Shown: one piece after another, positions 49,427-61,763 of the stretch
Layout: each line of letters starts with the position of its first letter
Numbering within the stretch: the stretch's first letter is position 1
Origin: Rhexocercosporidium sp. MPI-PUGE-AT-0058
Lineage: Eukaryota; Ascomycota; Leotiomycetes; Helotiales
Reading direction: 5' to 3'
DNA length: 64,000 nt
NCBI GenBank assembly: GCA_020746875.1
Contig: JAGTJL010000001.1
Span: forward strand, 1,054,001-1,118,000
Notes under the pieces: generated by a model
What the model was told of the DNA's origin: nothing
What the model saw: the letters and a program-made list of their open reading frames with translations, nothing else
Database searches by the model: none
Made by a program: the position numbers and the translations under genes

Positions 49427-50884
49427 ATGCTTGGACGTTCAGTTATCCTCTCTCTCCTCCTTGAGGCTTCGGTCTCCAATGCTTTCCCAAATATGGCTGA
49501 GCAGCTCGCAAAGAGCCACCTCGCAGAGCGTATGTTCCTCACTTCCTACTTTTGATGTGTTGCAAATGCTGACGTCTCCCCAGGCATAGCTCCAGTCGCG
49601 CCTTTCCCAGAGTTCCCAGGAGCACCACAACACGCTCTCTATAACAAGTTCGACGCAAAATCGCAACTAGTCTCGACGAGTGGTGAACACGCGTTTATCG
49701 CTCCTGGTCCAGGTGACATACGTGGACCATGTGCTGGTCTAAACGCAGCAGCGAACCACGGATATCTCCCCCGTGACGGTATCGCAACAGCCGAGACTGT
49801 CAACACCGGTCTGTGGGAAGCCTTCGGACTCGACAAGACAGCCACTCTCTTCCTTCAAACGGCAACTATGTTCTTCGATGGTGACCCATTGTCTGGTCGC
49901 TGGTCGATCGGCTATCACTCCGACAAAACGAACAGTCTCGGCGTCATTGGCGACTTGCTCGGAAACCAGACTGGTATCTGTGCTTATGGTCACTTGAAGA
50001 CTGAAGGAGATGCCTCCATCACACGTGGTGACTGTCAGTACCATCATCTCAAGCATGTGCGATATAACATTGACTAACTCCTGATAGGGCTCGCACCAAC
50101 TCAAAACTCCAACTGTGCTTCGTATCCAGAGTTTGCTCAGGAGTTGCTCGACCTCGCAAAGGCTCGCACTGGAGGAAATATCACCCCTCAAGTCCTCGCC
50201 GAGCACCAGTACAACCGTAAGCAACACTCCATCGCTACTAACCCCTACTACTTCTCTCCCGCCTACGCCGGCATCGCCTTCACGTTCGGAGCGCACATGT
50301 TTGCCTACGAGTTGCTCGCCAACCACTCCGCCGAGAACCCCCGCGGTTTCCTCACCCCCGAGGTCTTTGAGAGTTTCTTTTCCTACACCCGAGACGCGGA
50401 CAACAAGCTCGTCTTCACATACGGACACGAGCGCATCCCAGATAACTGGTACCGTCGCGCTGATGATGACGCGTGGACTTTGGCCGACATCCTAATCTCC
50501 ACCGCCCAGCAATGTCTCTCCTACCCATCCAACTGTCAAGTCGGCGGTAACACTGGAACTGTCAATTCCTTCTCAGGCGTCGACCTCGGTGACATTTCAG
50601 GCGGTCTCCTCAACGCGGCAACCGATCTCCAGGACCCTGAGAAAATGGGCTGCTTCATCAGCCAGGTCATCCAGGCCGATGTCCCTAGTTTCTTGGACAA
50701 TGTCTTTAACGGTGTTGCCTTGACTAAGGTCTTGGGTATGATCCCTACCGTTCTGTTGCCGGCTCTTGCGCCGCTGGGTAACTGCCCGAACTTGCCTAAG
50801 GGAAAGCCTATGCTTGAGTACGCCAAGACGTTCCCTGGTGCGAAGATGATGATGAGTGGGAACAGAAATCCATACAAGGCATAG
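49427..50884 (+). CDS. Secreted heme-thiolate peroxygenase/chloroperoxidase-like protein
   Basis: Exons 49427-49529, 49584-50033 and 50088-50884 give about 449 residues. A signal peptide (MLGRSVILSLLLEASVSNA) is followed by the heme-thiolate segment DIRGPCAGLNAAANHGYLPR, whose Cys is the expected axial ligand. The acid-base motif appears as EGDASITRGD. The length fits the long peroxygenase group. Members oxygenate or halogenate organic substrates with H2O2. The Pro usually following the ligand Cys (PCP) is Ala here. N-glycosylation sites NQT, NIT and NHS are consistent with secretion. No cluster partner is adjacent, so the substrate is unknown. Confidence 0.88.
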
Positions 50885-52514
50885 ATAGATAAACATGGTG
50901 GAAGACGATGTTGTAATGATGTAATGTACGATGGGAAATTGTGGATGTTGGATTCATATCTCTGCTGTAGATGATGAAAAAGACAGCGATCGATGGAAAT
51001 TGTATATAGTGTTAGATCTGAAATATAGGTTGACTGAAAGTAGATCTCGTGATTTTTGGTGTCTTATGCTGTGCTGACTGCGTGGCGATAGTTGATTTCA
51101 ATTTCTTTGGCAATAGTTGGTACTGTAATAATGTAGAGCTTTTCGTCGTGCTGATATTTTGTGTTGAGGAAAGGTGCCTCGCGTCTTGATTGGCGTCGAA
51201 ACTCGTCCATCAAGGTAAAAGACTGTCCCTCTGGATGGGTAGCTGCTAAAGGTTTTTTCTTCCATGTGCTGCACTGGCAAGTGCAAACTATTCCATCCAT
51301 TCATTATCAATCGAGATAGCCACTAGTAAGTACGTACTGGGTCGCCCTGCCAAGTACTCGGAATAGCCTCATCGCTAAAATCGCGTCGGCATCAACATCA
51401 ACAAAAACACCCAAAAATTACCGCGGGACAAAGCAGAACGCCAAAAAGGGTGCTACAAAATAAAATAACAAAACCAAACGCGCCCGTCCCACTGTGAGTA
51501 CACAGAATTATTGGACAGGGCGCGTTCAGCCAAAGGGCGAAACCATTTCAATCTTGAACCTAAGGAGGGGGAGTGCTACTACCACTTCTCCACTTCTCCT
51601 TGATAACACAGGCCATCTTAATGTGAGTGGTTGGGATGCATGTCAAATGATCACGGTTACTCTAAGTTGGCTATGCTAATTGGAAGGAAGTGCTTATTTG
51701 GATAGATATGGGGGTGAGGGGTTTGTTCGGCAGTGGTGAGAGGTGCGGTGGTATCTTCCGTGAAGCGACGTTGAATGTTGAATTTGGGGACTTGACATTG
51801 AGGGAGCGTGATCTGGAGGGCTGTCAAGGAATATCTACCAGGCAGATCTTGGATTGTATATTCCTGTAAACTGTGTGGGAGTTGAAGAGATGGTTTGACG
51901 GTCATGAGAAACAAGGGTTGCAGGCATTAGGTAGGTATCTAAGTAGGCACCGAACCCCCTCATTTCCCCTTCAAGACTTGTAATATTCTCCACGGTCCTT
52001 GGGTGTTTGGTGTTCTTCATATCGTCCACTATAACAGAATAAAACCTGTCAGTCAGTGCTCATATCTTATAGAAATTTCAGATCGACATGCCGAATCTGC
52101 GGAAGTGAATCTCGAAGATGACGAGCCATCGCTACCTACTTCAGATGCCACATCAGTTCTCTCTTGGCTATAGGAGGAAGCATCGTAGAGCTTGTCTTGG
52201 GGATCTCAAGCGTAAAGATGGTATTTATCTGGGTCGGAGGCGGGCATATCAGGAACGAATGGCTAGACGGTGGCTCAGGAGTGACTTAGGTAGTGTGTTG
52301 CGCTTGCATGAGTGGAGATCGAGGACATGACTTTTGAGGTGGGAATCCGATCTTGTAACAAGCGTCAAATAGATGGATTAACGTTAGATTCAAAGGATCA
52401 CTTGAAGATATGCGATTGATCTCGTGCAGAGATCGCGTATTGTTGACTTGTAGTACTTGTAAAGCTGCAGGTGTTTTCCACCAGCAGACTCAACTTAGTT
52501 CAGCCAGTCGGCCA

Positions 52515-52800
52515 GCTAATGCTCCTTTGCCCATCTCGCCAACGTGGTAGCAAAATCGAACGTGAAGTTCACAATGCCACTTTTAGCATCCTTTAGCCCG
52601 TGTTTTGAGGCATCTGTACGCTAATCAAGGTCTTGTGGTGCGCTGATGCCAAATTATCCTCAACCTTCAACACAGATGGGCAACTATACAATTGCAAGAT
52701 TAGTTGTAGGAAATAGAGAAAACTTCCTCTCGCGTTTCTCCAGATATGATACGGCGAGAATATTGCTACCAGGAATGTCCACTACTGTGGCGGAGAATTC
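52515..52800 (-). pseudogene. Possible decayed coding fragment
   Basis: Two minus-strand stretches look protein-coding: HIPGSNILAVSYLEKRERK (near 52770-52710) and IVNFTFDFATTLARWAKEH, followed by a stop at about 52521. They are in different frames and no consistent intron joins them. The family was not recognised. Confidence 0.2.
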
Positions 52801-55701
52801 GCAAGAAGTCTAAGATAATCTAAAGACAAGAAATTACTAGAGATTCCTTATACAGTTCCTAATCGAGATAGTAGGATTCTTGTTTTCCCCTGCCCGTATT
52901 CGAGATGATCTGGGTTCTCTTAGACACTATCTTAACTTCCGTCATAAATCGCACTAAGTGAGCCCACAATGACATAAAAGACAGTTATACGACTTGTCGG
53001 TGTGAAGTTGAATTTGAAGCAAGAATTCCAAATGGAGAAGGACAGCACGGTGTTGACTTCGAAGGAAAGAGCGCAACTTCGTCCTCTCGCTAACGAAACT
53101 CCCAGCGGGGGAAATGCAACAAAAATGAGGCTATCCCAACCTTTCCAAGAAATCCCTCGATGAATTATAGAATGAATTGGACTCATGGTCTCTACACTAG
53201 AAGGAACCTCTCCTAAACCTTCCTCGCCCACATACGCGAGCGACAAACAAAAAGTCTCAACTAAGAAACACAAAGCCACACCGCCATCCTAGGAGGAACT
53301 TTATGCCGCTTAGCAAGACTGCACTGCGATGAATTTCAGGATAGACTAGAGTCTTGAGGTCGAGCTTGCAAACCACTTATCATCAGACGAGAACAAAACA
53401 GGTGGGAAAGCATACAGAGGGGAGAGTTTGTTTCAGCTGACGAATGTGTGGATGGATGGTGTGGGATAGGAGGTCGTAGCGAGGTAGGGAGGGGTTTGTG
53501 CTTTGGTGTTGAGTGATAGGATATAGTCTCGAGTGAGGGGTTTTTGACGTGTATTGCATTGGACTGCATTGCATGAGGGACTTCAAGAAAGTGAGTACAG
53601 ACGCATCTACAGACGCACTGCGACATGTTGAAGTATGAGAGATCAAAAATAAAGATTTTGATGAACGCCATCCAACCTCCAACTTAGGGCGTATTCGCTT
53701 TCGTCGTAATCGCATCTCGTATTCCACTCCCGATCATGCCAACTCAAGGCCAGCTCCTTTTCGCAAAGCTTTGGCTTTCCTTCGTCGAGCCCTCCCAACC
53801 AATCCTTTCAAATTTCCCAACTCTCTCCAAAGTCTAAATTCCAATGTGGTACCTTGCGCTCAGACCGCTCTCATGCCCATCACACGGTTCAAACCACGGC
53901 TCGACTCGCACAATCCATGTCCATTCCATACCTTACCTACCCATGCTTCACTTGACGCCTCTTCACCCATGCTCCCATGCCCATGCCCATGCTTCACTCA
54001 TCTCCTTTCCTTTCGTTTCAGCGTTTCACACAGCCCTCTGGAGAGCATCCCGGCTTTCTCATTGGCCATCTCGGTCCCGGGTCTGTGGCCGCAGGCAGGA
54101 AAGTGCTTGCATAAAAGTTATGCACGGTCCAGAATCTGCTCCGTTCCGAGGGAGCTTCAACCTCGACTCATCTCTCCGTACGAGACTATCGGGTTTAGGA
54201 ATTCGGTTGGCTTTCGCTTTGGTTGGTTGGTCATCGCTTCAGCCACAGGCGAGGGAGGATCTTGTCGGACTTTTGATCTAAGCGTCGGTCATCGGTGAGT
54301 GGTTCGTTTGTTCAGCGGAAGCGATTTTTTTTCTTCGCTGGGTGGAGATGGTAATTTTACTTTTGGGCATCATGGGAAAATTTGATGATGAGCTTTTTTC
54401 TTTTTCTTTTTCCTTTCGGGTTTGAATTTTCTTTGGAGACGGAAGCGAGATGGACGCTACTGGATTGAGGTTGGGATTGGGTAATTGCTCGTGTGATCAG
54501 GGTGTGATCTGCCATTGATTGTAATTGTGACTTGTGCTTGTAGCTTGCCCTTATCCTGTTATTGACTGATGGGTTGTTCAGGGGATCAATCAATTGAAGG
54601 TCTCGCTTGGAAAAGGGGGGTGATAAGATTACGATAGAGAAAGTCGGATCGTATCGGATCGTACTGTACCTGGAAACAGCTGATGGGATGGGAATGGGAG
54701 GATTTGAGCCCCGGAACCTAGATGCATGCAAACAGCCGATCCGGGTCTGGGATGTTGAAGTCACCACTTTGACTTTTGGCCTTTTTTGACTCTCTCCTTT
54801 GGTTCTGGGACAGGAAAAGAGGTAGGTCCTAACGATAAAATGTCAAGAAGACCAAGATGTTTCTTGTGCTCGTCAAAAGTCACGCATCGACTGGTCCGGA
54901 GCGGGTACTGTACAACAGAAGTGTAATCTGCTTGCTGACATCAGAGTCTGCATTTAGCACCAGCTGTGATCAGTCCGCATAAGTGGAAACGGTATTTTGT
55001 GCCGCTGCCCGCTAGAGGAGAGAAGGTTAGCAGGAAAACAGGGCCCGGCATTTCTGTTGGACCGCTGACTGATGAGGAATCTGACTTCGCCGATTGTTTT
55101 GCGGGTACAATAATAAAATATCGTCCGGTGGATGGCGGTAAAGTCGTGGGCTGATATACCGTATTCTATGGGCAATGGGAATCTGGGTATTCTCGCAATA
55201 TCAATTTGGAATGTTGTGCTTGCTTGACAGCGCACGGAGGAGGGGTTGCGACTTGCAGACTTCTGCCTGTACCGTACGTACGGAGGTATCGTGGAGCTGA
55301 AACAGGAGATACGGTGCACAGCATGTGCTGCTGCTGCTTCCAAGAATTGTTTCACAGGGCAAGGAAACACTTCAAAAGGTCCCGAGCTTCAGCCTCGTAC
55401 TCCGTAAAGTGTGAGAGAGGTTCAACACGTCAAGAGAGATCCTGCGGTATATAGCCTGAATTGCATACGCTTCACGTCAACCACTGAGCCCAGCCCAGCG
55501 CTTCCCCTTGAGTCCGACCCACGTGCTTCAGCACAGTGACGTTCACGCTCGTGGCTGAGGCTTTTGACAGTTCCTTTTCTTCTTTCAATGACGACGACGC
55601 GGCCAGTGGTGGCTTGCCTGCTTGCTGGGAAGAAGCAATAATTATAGCGAAGAGAAGAGGGAAGGGTCTCAGGAAGGGGCCATCGAGACCGTTTGTTGTG
55701 T

Positions 55702-55728
55702 AACGAACGAACGAACGAACGAACGACG
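55702..55728 (+). repeat. (ACGA)n microsatellite
   Basis: About six consecutive AACG/ACGA units follow position 55702. It is a simple tandem repeat outside any gene. Confidence 0.85.
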
Positions 55729-56809
55729 AGATGGGTTCAAACACACTGCATGTCGCAGATTTGCTGGAGATCCTCCGCATTTCTCAACCACCACCTCTGC
55801 AGCCCAACCCAAGCCTGGTCTCTGCTTCTCAGACCGCCGCATCGACCTGCCTCACCTCCGTCCTTTTGACGTTGTGCGCCGTAGCGATAGCCGCCGAAGG
55901 GCATGGAAGGAAGCTGTATACTGGTTTGTACAACTCATAATTGTTTCTGAAATGCAGATAGCAGCTTGGCTTCTTATTGTTTTTTTATGGCTTCAGCGGG
56001 GTCCTTATGTCAAACATTGTCGGCGGAGCAAGTACACTTGAGATGCTGGAATGCTGACGATTGTGCTGTGAGTCTAGGGGCAGCTCGCTTCCGCCAGTGA
56101 GATGTTGGTATTTGCTTGCACGGAACGCCGGAGTATGGGACATCGCTGACTGGATGGTTGACTACTTACTTGCATATGGAGCCAACACACTCTCACACAC
56201 GCACTCACATGGAAATAGATATCTGGTGATGCGTGAATTATCATGGTCTACAGATATATGGGGGGTGCTTGGATGTGATTTGACACGGTACTGGACTTGA
56301 TTGAGTACTTGCTTGACTGGAATGATGACTTGACTGTAGGTACTGATTGATGAACTTGGTCTTGCACTTGCTTGCTGTCAATCTCGCTGATTCCGGTCTT
56401 GTGGTAGACGAATTCCTTCATGTAAATAAATACACCTGCTCCACTGTACGTTAATGTCGGTATATAAACATCGGCCTCGGGCTTTACTTTACCATGAAAA
56501 CATCGGACCCCGATATCTACTCCGTATTCCCTCCGCCGAACGGACTGGACCAGATTCCAGACTGACCAGGATCACCAAAGCGTCGTGCCTCATTCATTTT
56601 ATTATTATCCTTACTGTGCAAATAATCCCTGCATCCATCATATCTCTCTCTGCCGTGGCTGAGGCGCTTGCTCCCCTGTCCAAATTACACCTCGACTCCC
56701 GCCAAGCCGCTAGCCGGACTTAGCGCAGCCAGCAGCCCCCCCTAGGCAAAGCTGACCCAGCCCAGCCCATCAGCATCGTCGTCGCTTTTGCGAGAGACCG
56801 AATCATCCG

Positions 56810-57050
56810 TTCGCTCTCACTCACTCACTACTACTGCCTTCTCTTCCTCCTCGTCCTCTCCTCTTCCTCACTTTTTCTCTCCCGCCTCACCATCCCCTCT
56901 CTCGCCCTCTCGCCGCCAAATATCGACTTCATGTGCAGCTCATAGCATATTCGAACAGTCATAGCAATATTCATCCGCTGCCCGTCTCCTCCGCGCGCAT
57001 CCGCTCACTCCCTCCCTGCCCGATTCGCCCATCCCGTTGAAACGCCATCA
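56810..57050 (+). promoter_or_regulatory. Polypyrimidine promoter/leader of AUR1
   Basis: A long C/T-rich run (CTCTCACT, CTCTTCC and CCTC repeats) occupies the 300 nt before the AUR1 start. This is typical of constitutively expressed fungal genes and probably marks the transcription start and 5' leader. Confidence 0.5.
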
Positions 57051-57123
57051 CGTCTGTGAGTGGTTCGAGAGGCAAAAGTAAAAGGAAAGGAAGGAAAGCA
57101 ATATACTTTCCTCGACGGCAGTG

Positions 57124-58565
57124 ATGGCAGACCCTCGATACTCCCCTACGAGCTTCACGAAAACGAAGATGCCCTTCTCCTGGCCCTCGATGTTGAATCC
57201 CATTCCTCGAAGATATCGCCGCCGCTTACGCTCCAAGTTCCGGTCTGCTCAGTCTCCCGCCTCCTCCATCGCCTCGATCCAAACCTCCTTCAACCCCGCA
57301 GATTCGATCAAGGCGCTCAGAGCCCATAGATGGTCATATTACGATGCGAAATACCTCATCTTGATCATCGTCAGCGTCTTCTCGCTCTCGATAAGTCAAG
57401 CGCCCGGTCCGTTGGTGAAGACAGGCGCATCAGCATTGCTCATGCTTGCTTTGCTCATGCCAATAACCAGACAATTCTTTTTACCAGTGCTACCAATTTT
57501 CACTTGGTTGCTCTTCTTCTTTAATGCAAGGTACGTGGTTTTGGCCGTCTTACTCTGGAATATTTTGGTCTGGAAGTGGCTATCTGGGCCGTGATCGACG
57601 GGATCGAAATGCAGATCTTCTGCAGCGAATTTCGAACTTCATAGCTGACTTGCTACAGATTCATTCCATCAGAATACCGGCCTCATATTTGGGTGAAGGT
57701 CCTGCCCGCTCTCGAAAATATTTTTTACGGTGCCAACATTAGCAATATCCTCTCAGCCAACAAATTTGTCGTTTTGGATGTCCTGGCTTGGGTGCCATAT
57801 GGACTGTTGCATTTTGGAGGACCGTTTTTCTGGGCAGCATTGATGTTCTTCTTTTCCGCCCCAGGAACGCTCCCAGTCTTCGCGCAGACATTCGGATACT
57901 TGAACATTGCGGGTGTGGCAATTCAACTTATCTTCCCGTGCTCACCACCGTGGTATGAGAATTTGTATGGCCTCGCACCAGCAAACTATTCGATCCCCGG
58001 ATCTCCCGCAGGACTAGCTCGTGTCGATATGCTCTTGGGCTTCGACATGTATACTACAAACTTTACCGCATCGCCCTTAGTGTTTGGAGCTTTCCCATCC
58101 TTGCATTCCGGAAATGCGGTGTTGGAGGCTCTGTTTATGAGCCATTGCTTCCCAAAGCTCAGGCCGTTAGTCATTGGCTACGCGATGTGGATGTGGTGGG
58201 CTACGATGTACCTGTCACATCATTATGCTGTCGATTTGGTTGGAGGTGGATTCTTGGCCGCAATTGCATTCTATATTGCAAAGGCAAACTTCTTGCCCAG
58301 GGTTCAGATGGACAAGGCCTGGAGATGGGATTACGACTATGTTGAGAAGGGGGAGGCCCCTAGCGGAGCCTACGAGTATGGTCTCTCGGTTCTGGATGTC
58401 GACGATTTCCGCAACGATAGCAGCGACGAATGGACCGTGGGCTCTTCATCTTCAATCTCATCCGGTTCAAGAAGCCCGATTGACGAGAGCCAATCTTCCT
58501 GGGAAGGCGAGACATTGGCATCCCAGGCATCGGACACCGAACTCAACGAAATTGCAATCAGATGA
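57124..58565 (+). CDS. AUR1: Inositol phosphorylceramide synthase catalytic subunit
   Basis: Exons 57124-57530 and 57659-58565 give about 437 residues, matching fungal Aur1. After a basic N-terminus several transmembrane helices follow. The PAP2-type active-site motifs are visible: FPSLHSGNAVLEALFMSH, with its His, and YLSHHYAVDLVGGG, with its His and Asp. The intron join restores FFNAR-FIPSEYRPHIWVKVL. The C-terminus is a Ser/Asp-rich cytosolic tail. The enzyme moves phosphoinositol from phosphatidylinositol to ceramide in the Golgi, an essential fungal step. Resistance-relevant residues were not assessed. The 128-nt intron is longer than most here. Confidence 0.96.
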
Positions 58566-59726
58566 GCCCAGGCATCACCTCATAACTTACGAAATCCAAT
58601 TCCTCGTTCGACAACGTCCCCTGTCGATTTCTACATTATGATTTTACGGCATCAAATCACGGCGTTTAGCATATGAGCGACTTCGCACCACCTTTTAATC
58701 TTTTCTCCACGTTCCGCGATTCTCTGGATCTCTCAACAAATCCGACCTGTACATATTCTCCATCCCCCACCAAGTTGAGAGTTTTCCACACCAAGAGATC
58801 TGGATCAGAAGGAGCCTTTCGAGATATATTTAATGCTAATATGGCTACGATCATCACCAAGCCCACGAGCCGAGTCGATTCGGACGCAGATGTTCGTCGC
58901 ATCTTCACTTCTACCTTCACTTCTTTCCGATCTCCTCTTGGGAGAGCGGACTTTTTTCTTCCAATCGTTCGACTTTGTGTCAATAAATACCACCATCGCT
59001 AGAGTTACCGCCGCCTATTCTCTCACGGGGAATATTTAGATGAGAGGGCGCGCTGGGCTCGCCTTGTATGTTTTCTACGCTGCCCGAGCCTGTACGGCTC
59101 CGTGGCAGGAAAGAGAAAAGACTTTCGCTGAATATAGAATTTGGGCGTGGGTCATTTTGTTTTCCCCAGGGGTGTTTTGGATAAAGACTAGATCCCCGGA
59201 TGGGATGGACTGTCGCTATAGACTTGTGTGTGTATTGTGTAGTGCTAAGAGGAGGGGGGTATGGGATGGGATTCCAGAGGGAAGGAAATGGGATCTAGGT
59301 CCCTGGACAACAGGAATCGGACTACAGAGTCTACTCCAGTGGTGAATAAACCGACAGTTGCAGGCTTTGAAAGCAGATAGAGCTGCAGTGCCGGAATCGA
59401 GACAATGAAAGCAAGAAATACTTCACACTGTTCTGTTCCGTTCGTTCTTTCCTTATTATTTGACTTCATGTGGGCGAGTGCTCATTTCTGCAAGTAGCAA
59501 GAACGACCAACCCGGCTCCAGAAAGTACAAGTTGCCACGCTGCCAACAGTTTGCTCAGATCCAACTCCGTAACTCCAACAAGAAAGTCAACGTAATATAT
59601 GTTCATGTCTGTGCAGACATACAAGCCTCTCTTCCTTCATACCGGCATCTTTCTTATCATTCACGACAAGCACAACATTTACACGGCACCATTGTCATAA
59701 ATCTCACACCATATCCTCGGCGTCTC
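58566..59726. other. Convergent 3' region, no gene seen
   Basis: AUR1 and the coiled-coil gene end toward each other here. Short frames on both strands lack features. Confidence 0.5.
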
Positions 59727-61763
59727 TTAACTGATGATAGTTGGTCTGACCCATCTTTCCCTGCTCTGGGTTAGACTAGCCAACCACACCTCCCGAGCCC
59801 TGGCCTGTTGCAATCGATTCTCCTTGGTCTCAAGGTTTTCTGTACTCTGCTTGTCTTTCTCTGGCGTCGCTTCTCTCCTCTCTATACTCGTAGCGCTGCG
59901 TTCATCCTCAGCCTGCTTCTCATCTTGCTTCTTGACCGGGCGTTCATCCTGTGGCGTCGCCGTGCTCGCCTGAGGAGCCTCTGGTTCTGGAACTGCTGAT
60001 GTGGTCTCAGGGGGTGTGCTGTATACGGAGAGGAGATTGCTTTGCTGTTGTTGAAGGGATGCGAGCTGTTTGAGGGTGCCTTCGGCCTGCTTTGCCTTCT
60101 TCATTTCCAGGGCTAAATCTTTTTCACTGGTGTTAAATTTATGTCCTACGTCCTGCAGATGCATCCTCAACTGCTGTACTCGCCATTTGAGGCGATCACG
60201 TTCTAGAAGTAGTTGTACGCTTTCTTCTTCGGACTTCTCTGCTCTGCTTCTTTCCCTGTCTATCTCGACCTCCTTTTGCTTCTGAAGGTGGGCTGATTCG
60301 CCAAGTTCTTGGTGCAACTTTGTGATTTCAGATTCATACCTCCTGTTTTCTTTATGTAGACTGTTCTGGTCAGCTTTGAGTCTAGCGGAGTTGTTTAACT
60401 CCTCTCCCAGTGTCTCCTCTGCAAGGGACAATTTGCTCTTCAGTTGCTGTAGGTTTTCATGTAGCTCAGCGGCTTCTATGTCGCGTTTGCCCAATTTCTC
60501 TTCCAATTCGGTGATGCTGCTGGCCAATTGGGCTCTGTGACGCTTCGACGTCCTGAGTTCACCGACCAGTCTAAGGTTCTCCATCGCTACTCGATTTTGG
60601 TCTTCCATGTGTTTCACCAATGATGCCTGGTTCTTTTTGAATTTCTCCTCTAGTACTCTGTGCTCCATCTCCAAAGAACGGAGCTGCTCGTCTTTTCTTG
60701 AATTTTCTTCTTGTTCAGAGTTCCGGTATTGATCAGCCATTTGCGTGACTGTTTCTAACACGGCCATAAGTCCAGGAAGAGACCCCTGCTGGGTGCTTCC
60801 GACTGCTGTTAAAGAGCCCCGGGTGCCTTGCGGAGAAGGCAGAGGTATCCAGCTCTGGATGATTTCAAATCTATCATCCAACAAGGAGTCGCCAAAAATG
60901 CTGCCACCACCTTGACTAAGGAGACCTCCTCTAACGGTCGATGTGTCGCCATTGACTACTGTGCTAGCGGTGGATTTGAAAGTATTCGCTGCTTGGAGGA
61001 ACTGCTCGAGTGACTTCGTAGCTTTTGAAGAAGCGCTAACGCCCGAGGGTTGTCGTTGTCGAAGGCTTTGGGAGAGGTCTTGGATGCCCGTCTCGATTGT
61101 CTCCAGTCGTTTCGTCACTTCGGCATCTGTATGATCTCGTCGCATCGCTGCGCACCTGCATGACAGTCAGCAATCCGCCTTTTGACACCATCGAAAAGCT
61201 CACGCGGAGATAGCATTGAATGCAATTACCAGTGCCCTCTCATATGTCTGCACCTCGCTACTGAAGCCCTGGATATCTCTTTTATTCAAGTTCAGCCTGA
61301 TCTGCTTGACAGGCCTCCTCATGAATCCCTTTCCCACAGCATTTTCTGCTGATACTTTATCAAGCACTGCTTCCAATTTCTTCAACACCACCTCACAATT
61401 CCCTACGCTATCCTTGACGCATATCCACAAATTGCCATCTGGTCCAGACTGCGCAAGCGCCACAAGAGGATTCTCAGACCAGGCTGTGCTGACGTTGGTA
61501 AGGACTTCCGAAAGGGAACGGAGCCCGTGATAGAGATTCTGGACGTTGGTTACGACGTCCCGGACATCTGTCGTAAATTCATAGACTGTTGTGGAAACCT
61601 AGGGGTCTGTGAGCACTGAATTGCGGGAGCACGGCTTCAAGGTTCAAGTTGGGATACCAATGTAAATTCCCACAAGGATGAAGGGAGAAGAGAGAGGGAA
61701 GCTCACTTTCATACATAATGTAGCGAGAGCAACAGTCGATGCGGTTATAGAAAGTGGATCCAT
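59727..61763 (-). CDS. Coiled-coil protein with 'fungal_N' type N-terminal domain
   Basis: Exons 61763-61707, 61598-61204 and 61155-59727 give about 626 residues. The N-terminus MDPLSITASTVALATLCMKV and the following helices (VYEFTTDVRDVVTNVQNLYH) are the classic start of the fungal N-terminal domain found on ankyrin, NACHT and other signalling proteins. Instead of an effector domain, residues from about 270 to 540 form a long heptad-rich coiled coil (for example LEEKLGKRDIEAAELHENLQ). The tail is Glu/Lys/Gln-rich. It may be a scaffold or signalling adaptor. Function is unknown. Exon 1 is only 57 nt and was located by its motif and exact phase. Confidence 0.85.

Larger units (their letters stand above)
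50885..57123. other. 6.2-kb interval without a supported gene
   Basis: Frames here are short or lack any family feature, including the 175-codon plus-strand frame at 53771-54298. A minus-strand stretch at 52515-52800 reads like decayed coding sequence. An (ACGA)n tract lies at 55702-55728 and CCATGC repeats near 53975. From about 56810 the plus strand becomes strongly pyrimidine-rich toward the AUR1 start. Confidence 0.5.

Noticed and set aside
48958..49464. 168-codon plus-strand ORF before the peroxygenase
   Set aside because: Overlaps the peroxygenase signal peptide in another frame and has no domain.
53771..54298. 175-codon plus-strand ORF in the gene desert
   Set aside because: Pro/Ser/Cys-rich with short CCATGC repeats and an overlapping second long frame. 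Reads as low complexity.
49427..58565. Biosynthetic gene cluster around the peroxygenase
   Set aside because: No backbone synthase, transporter or cluster regulator lies nearby. The flanks are CWH43, an empty interval and AUR1.
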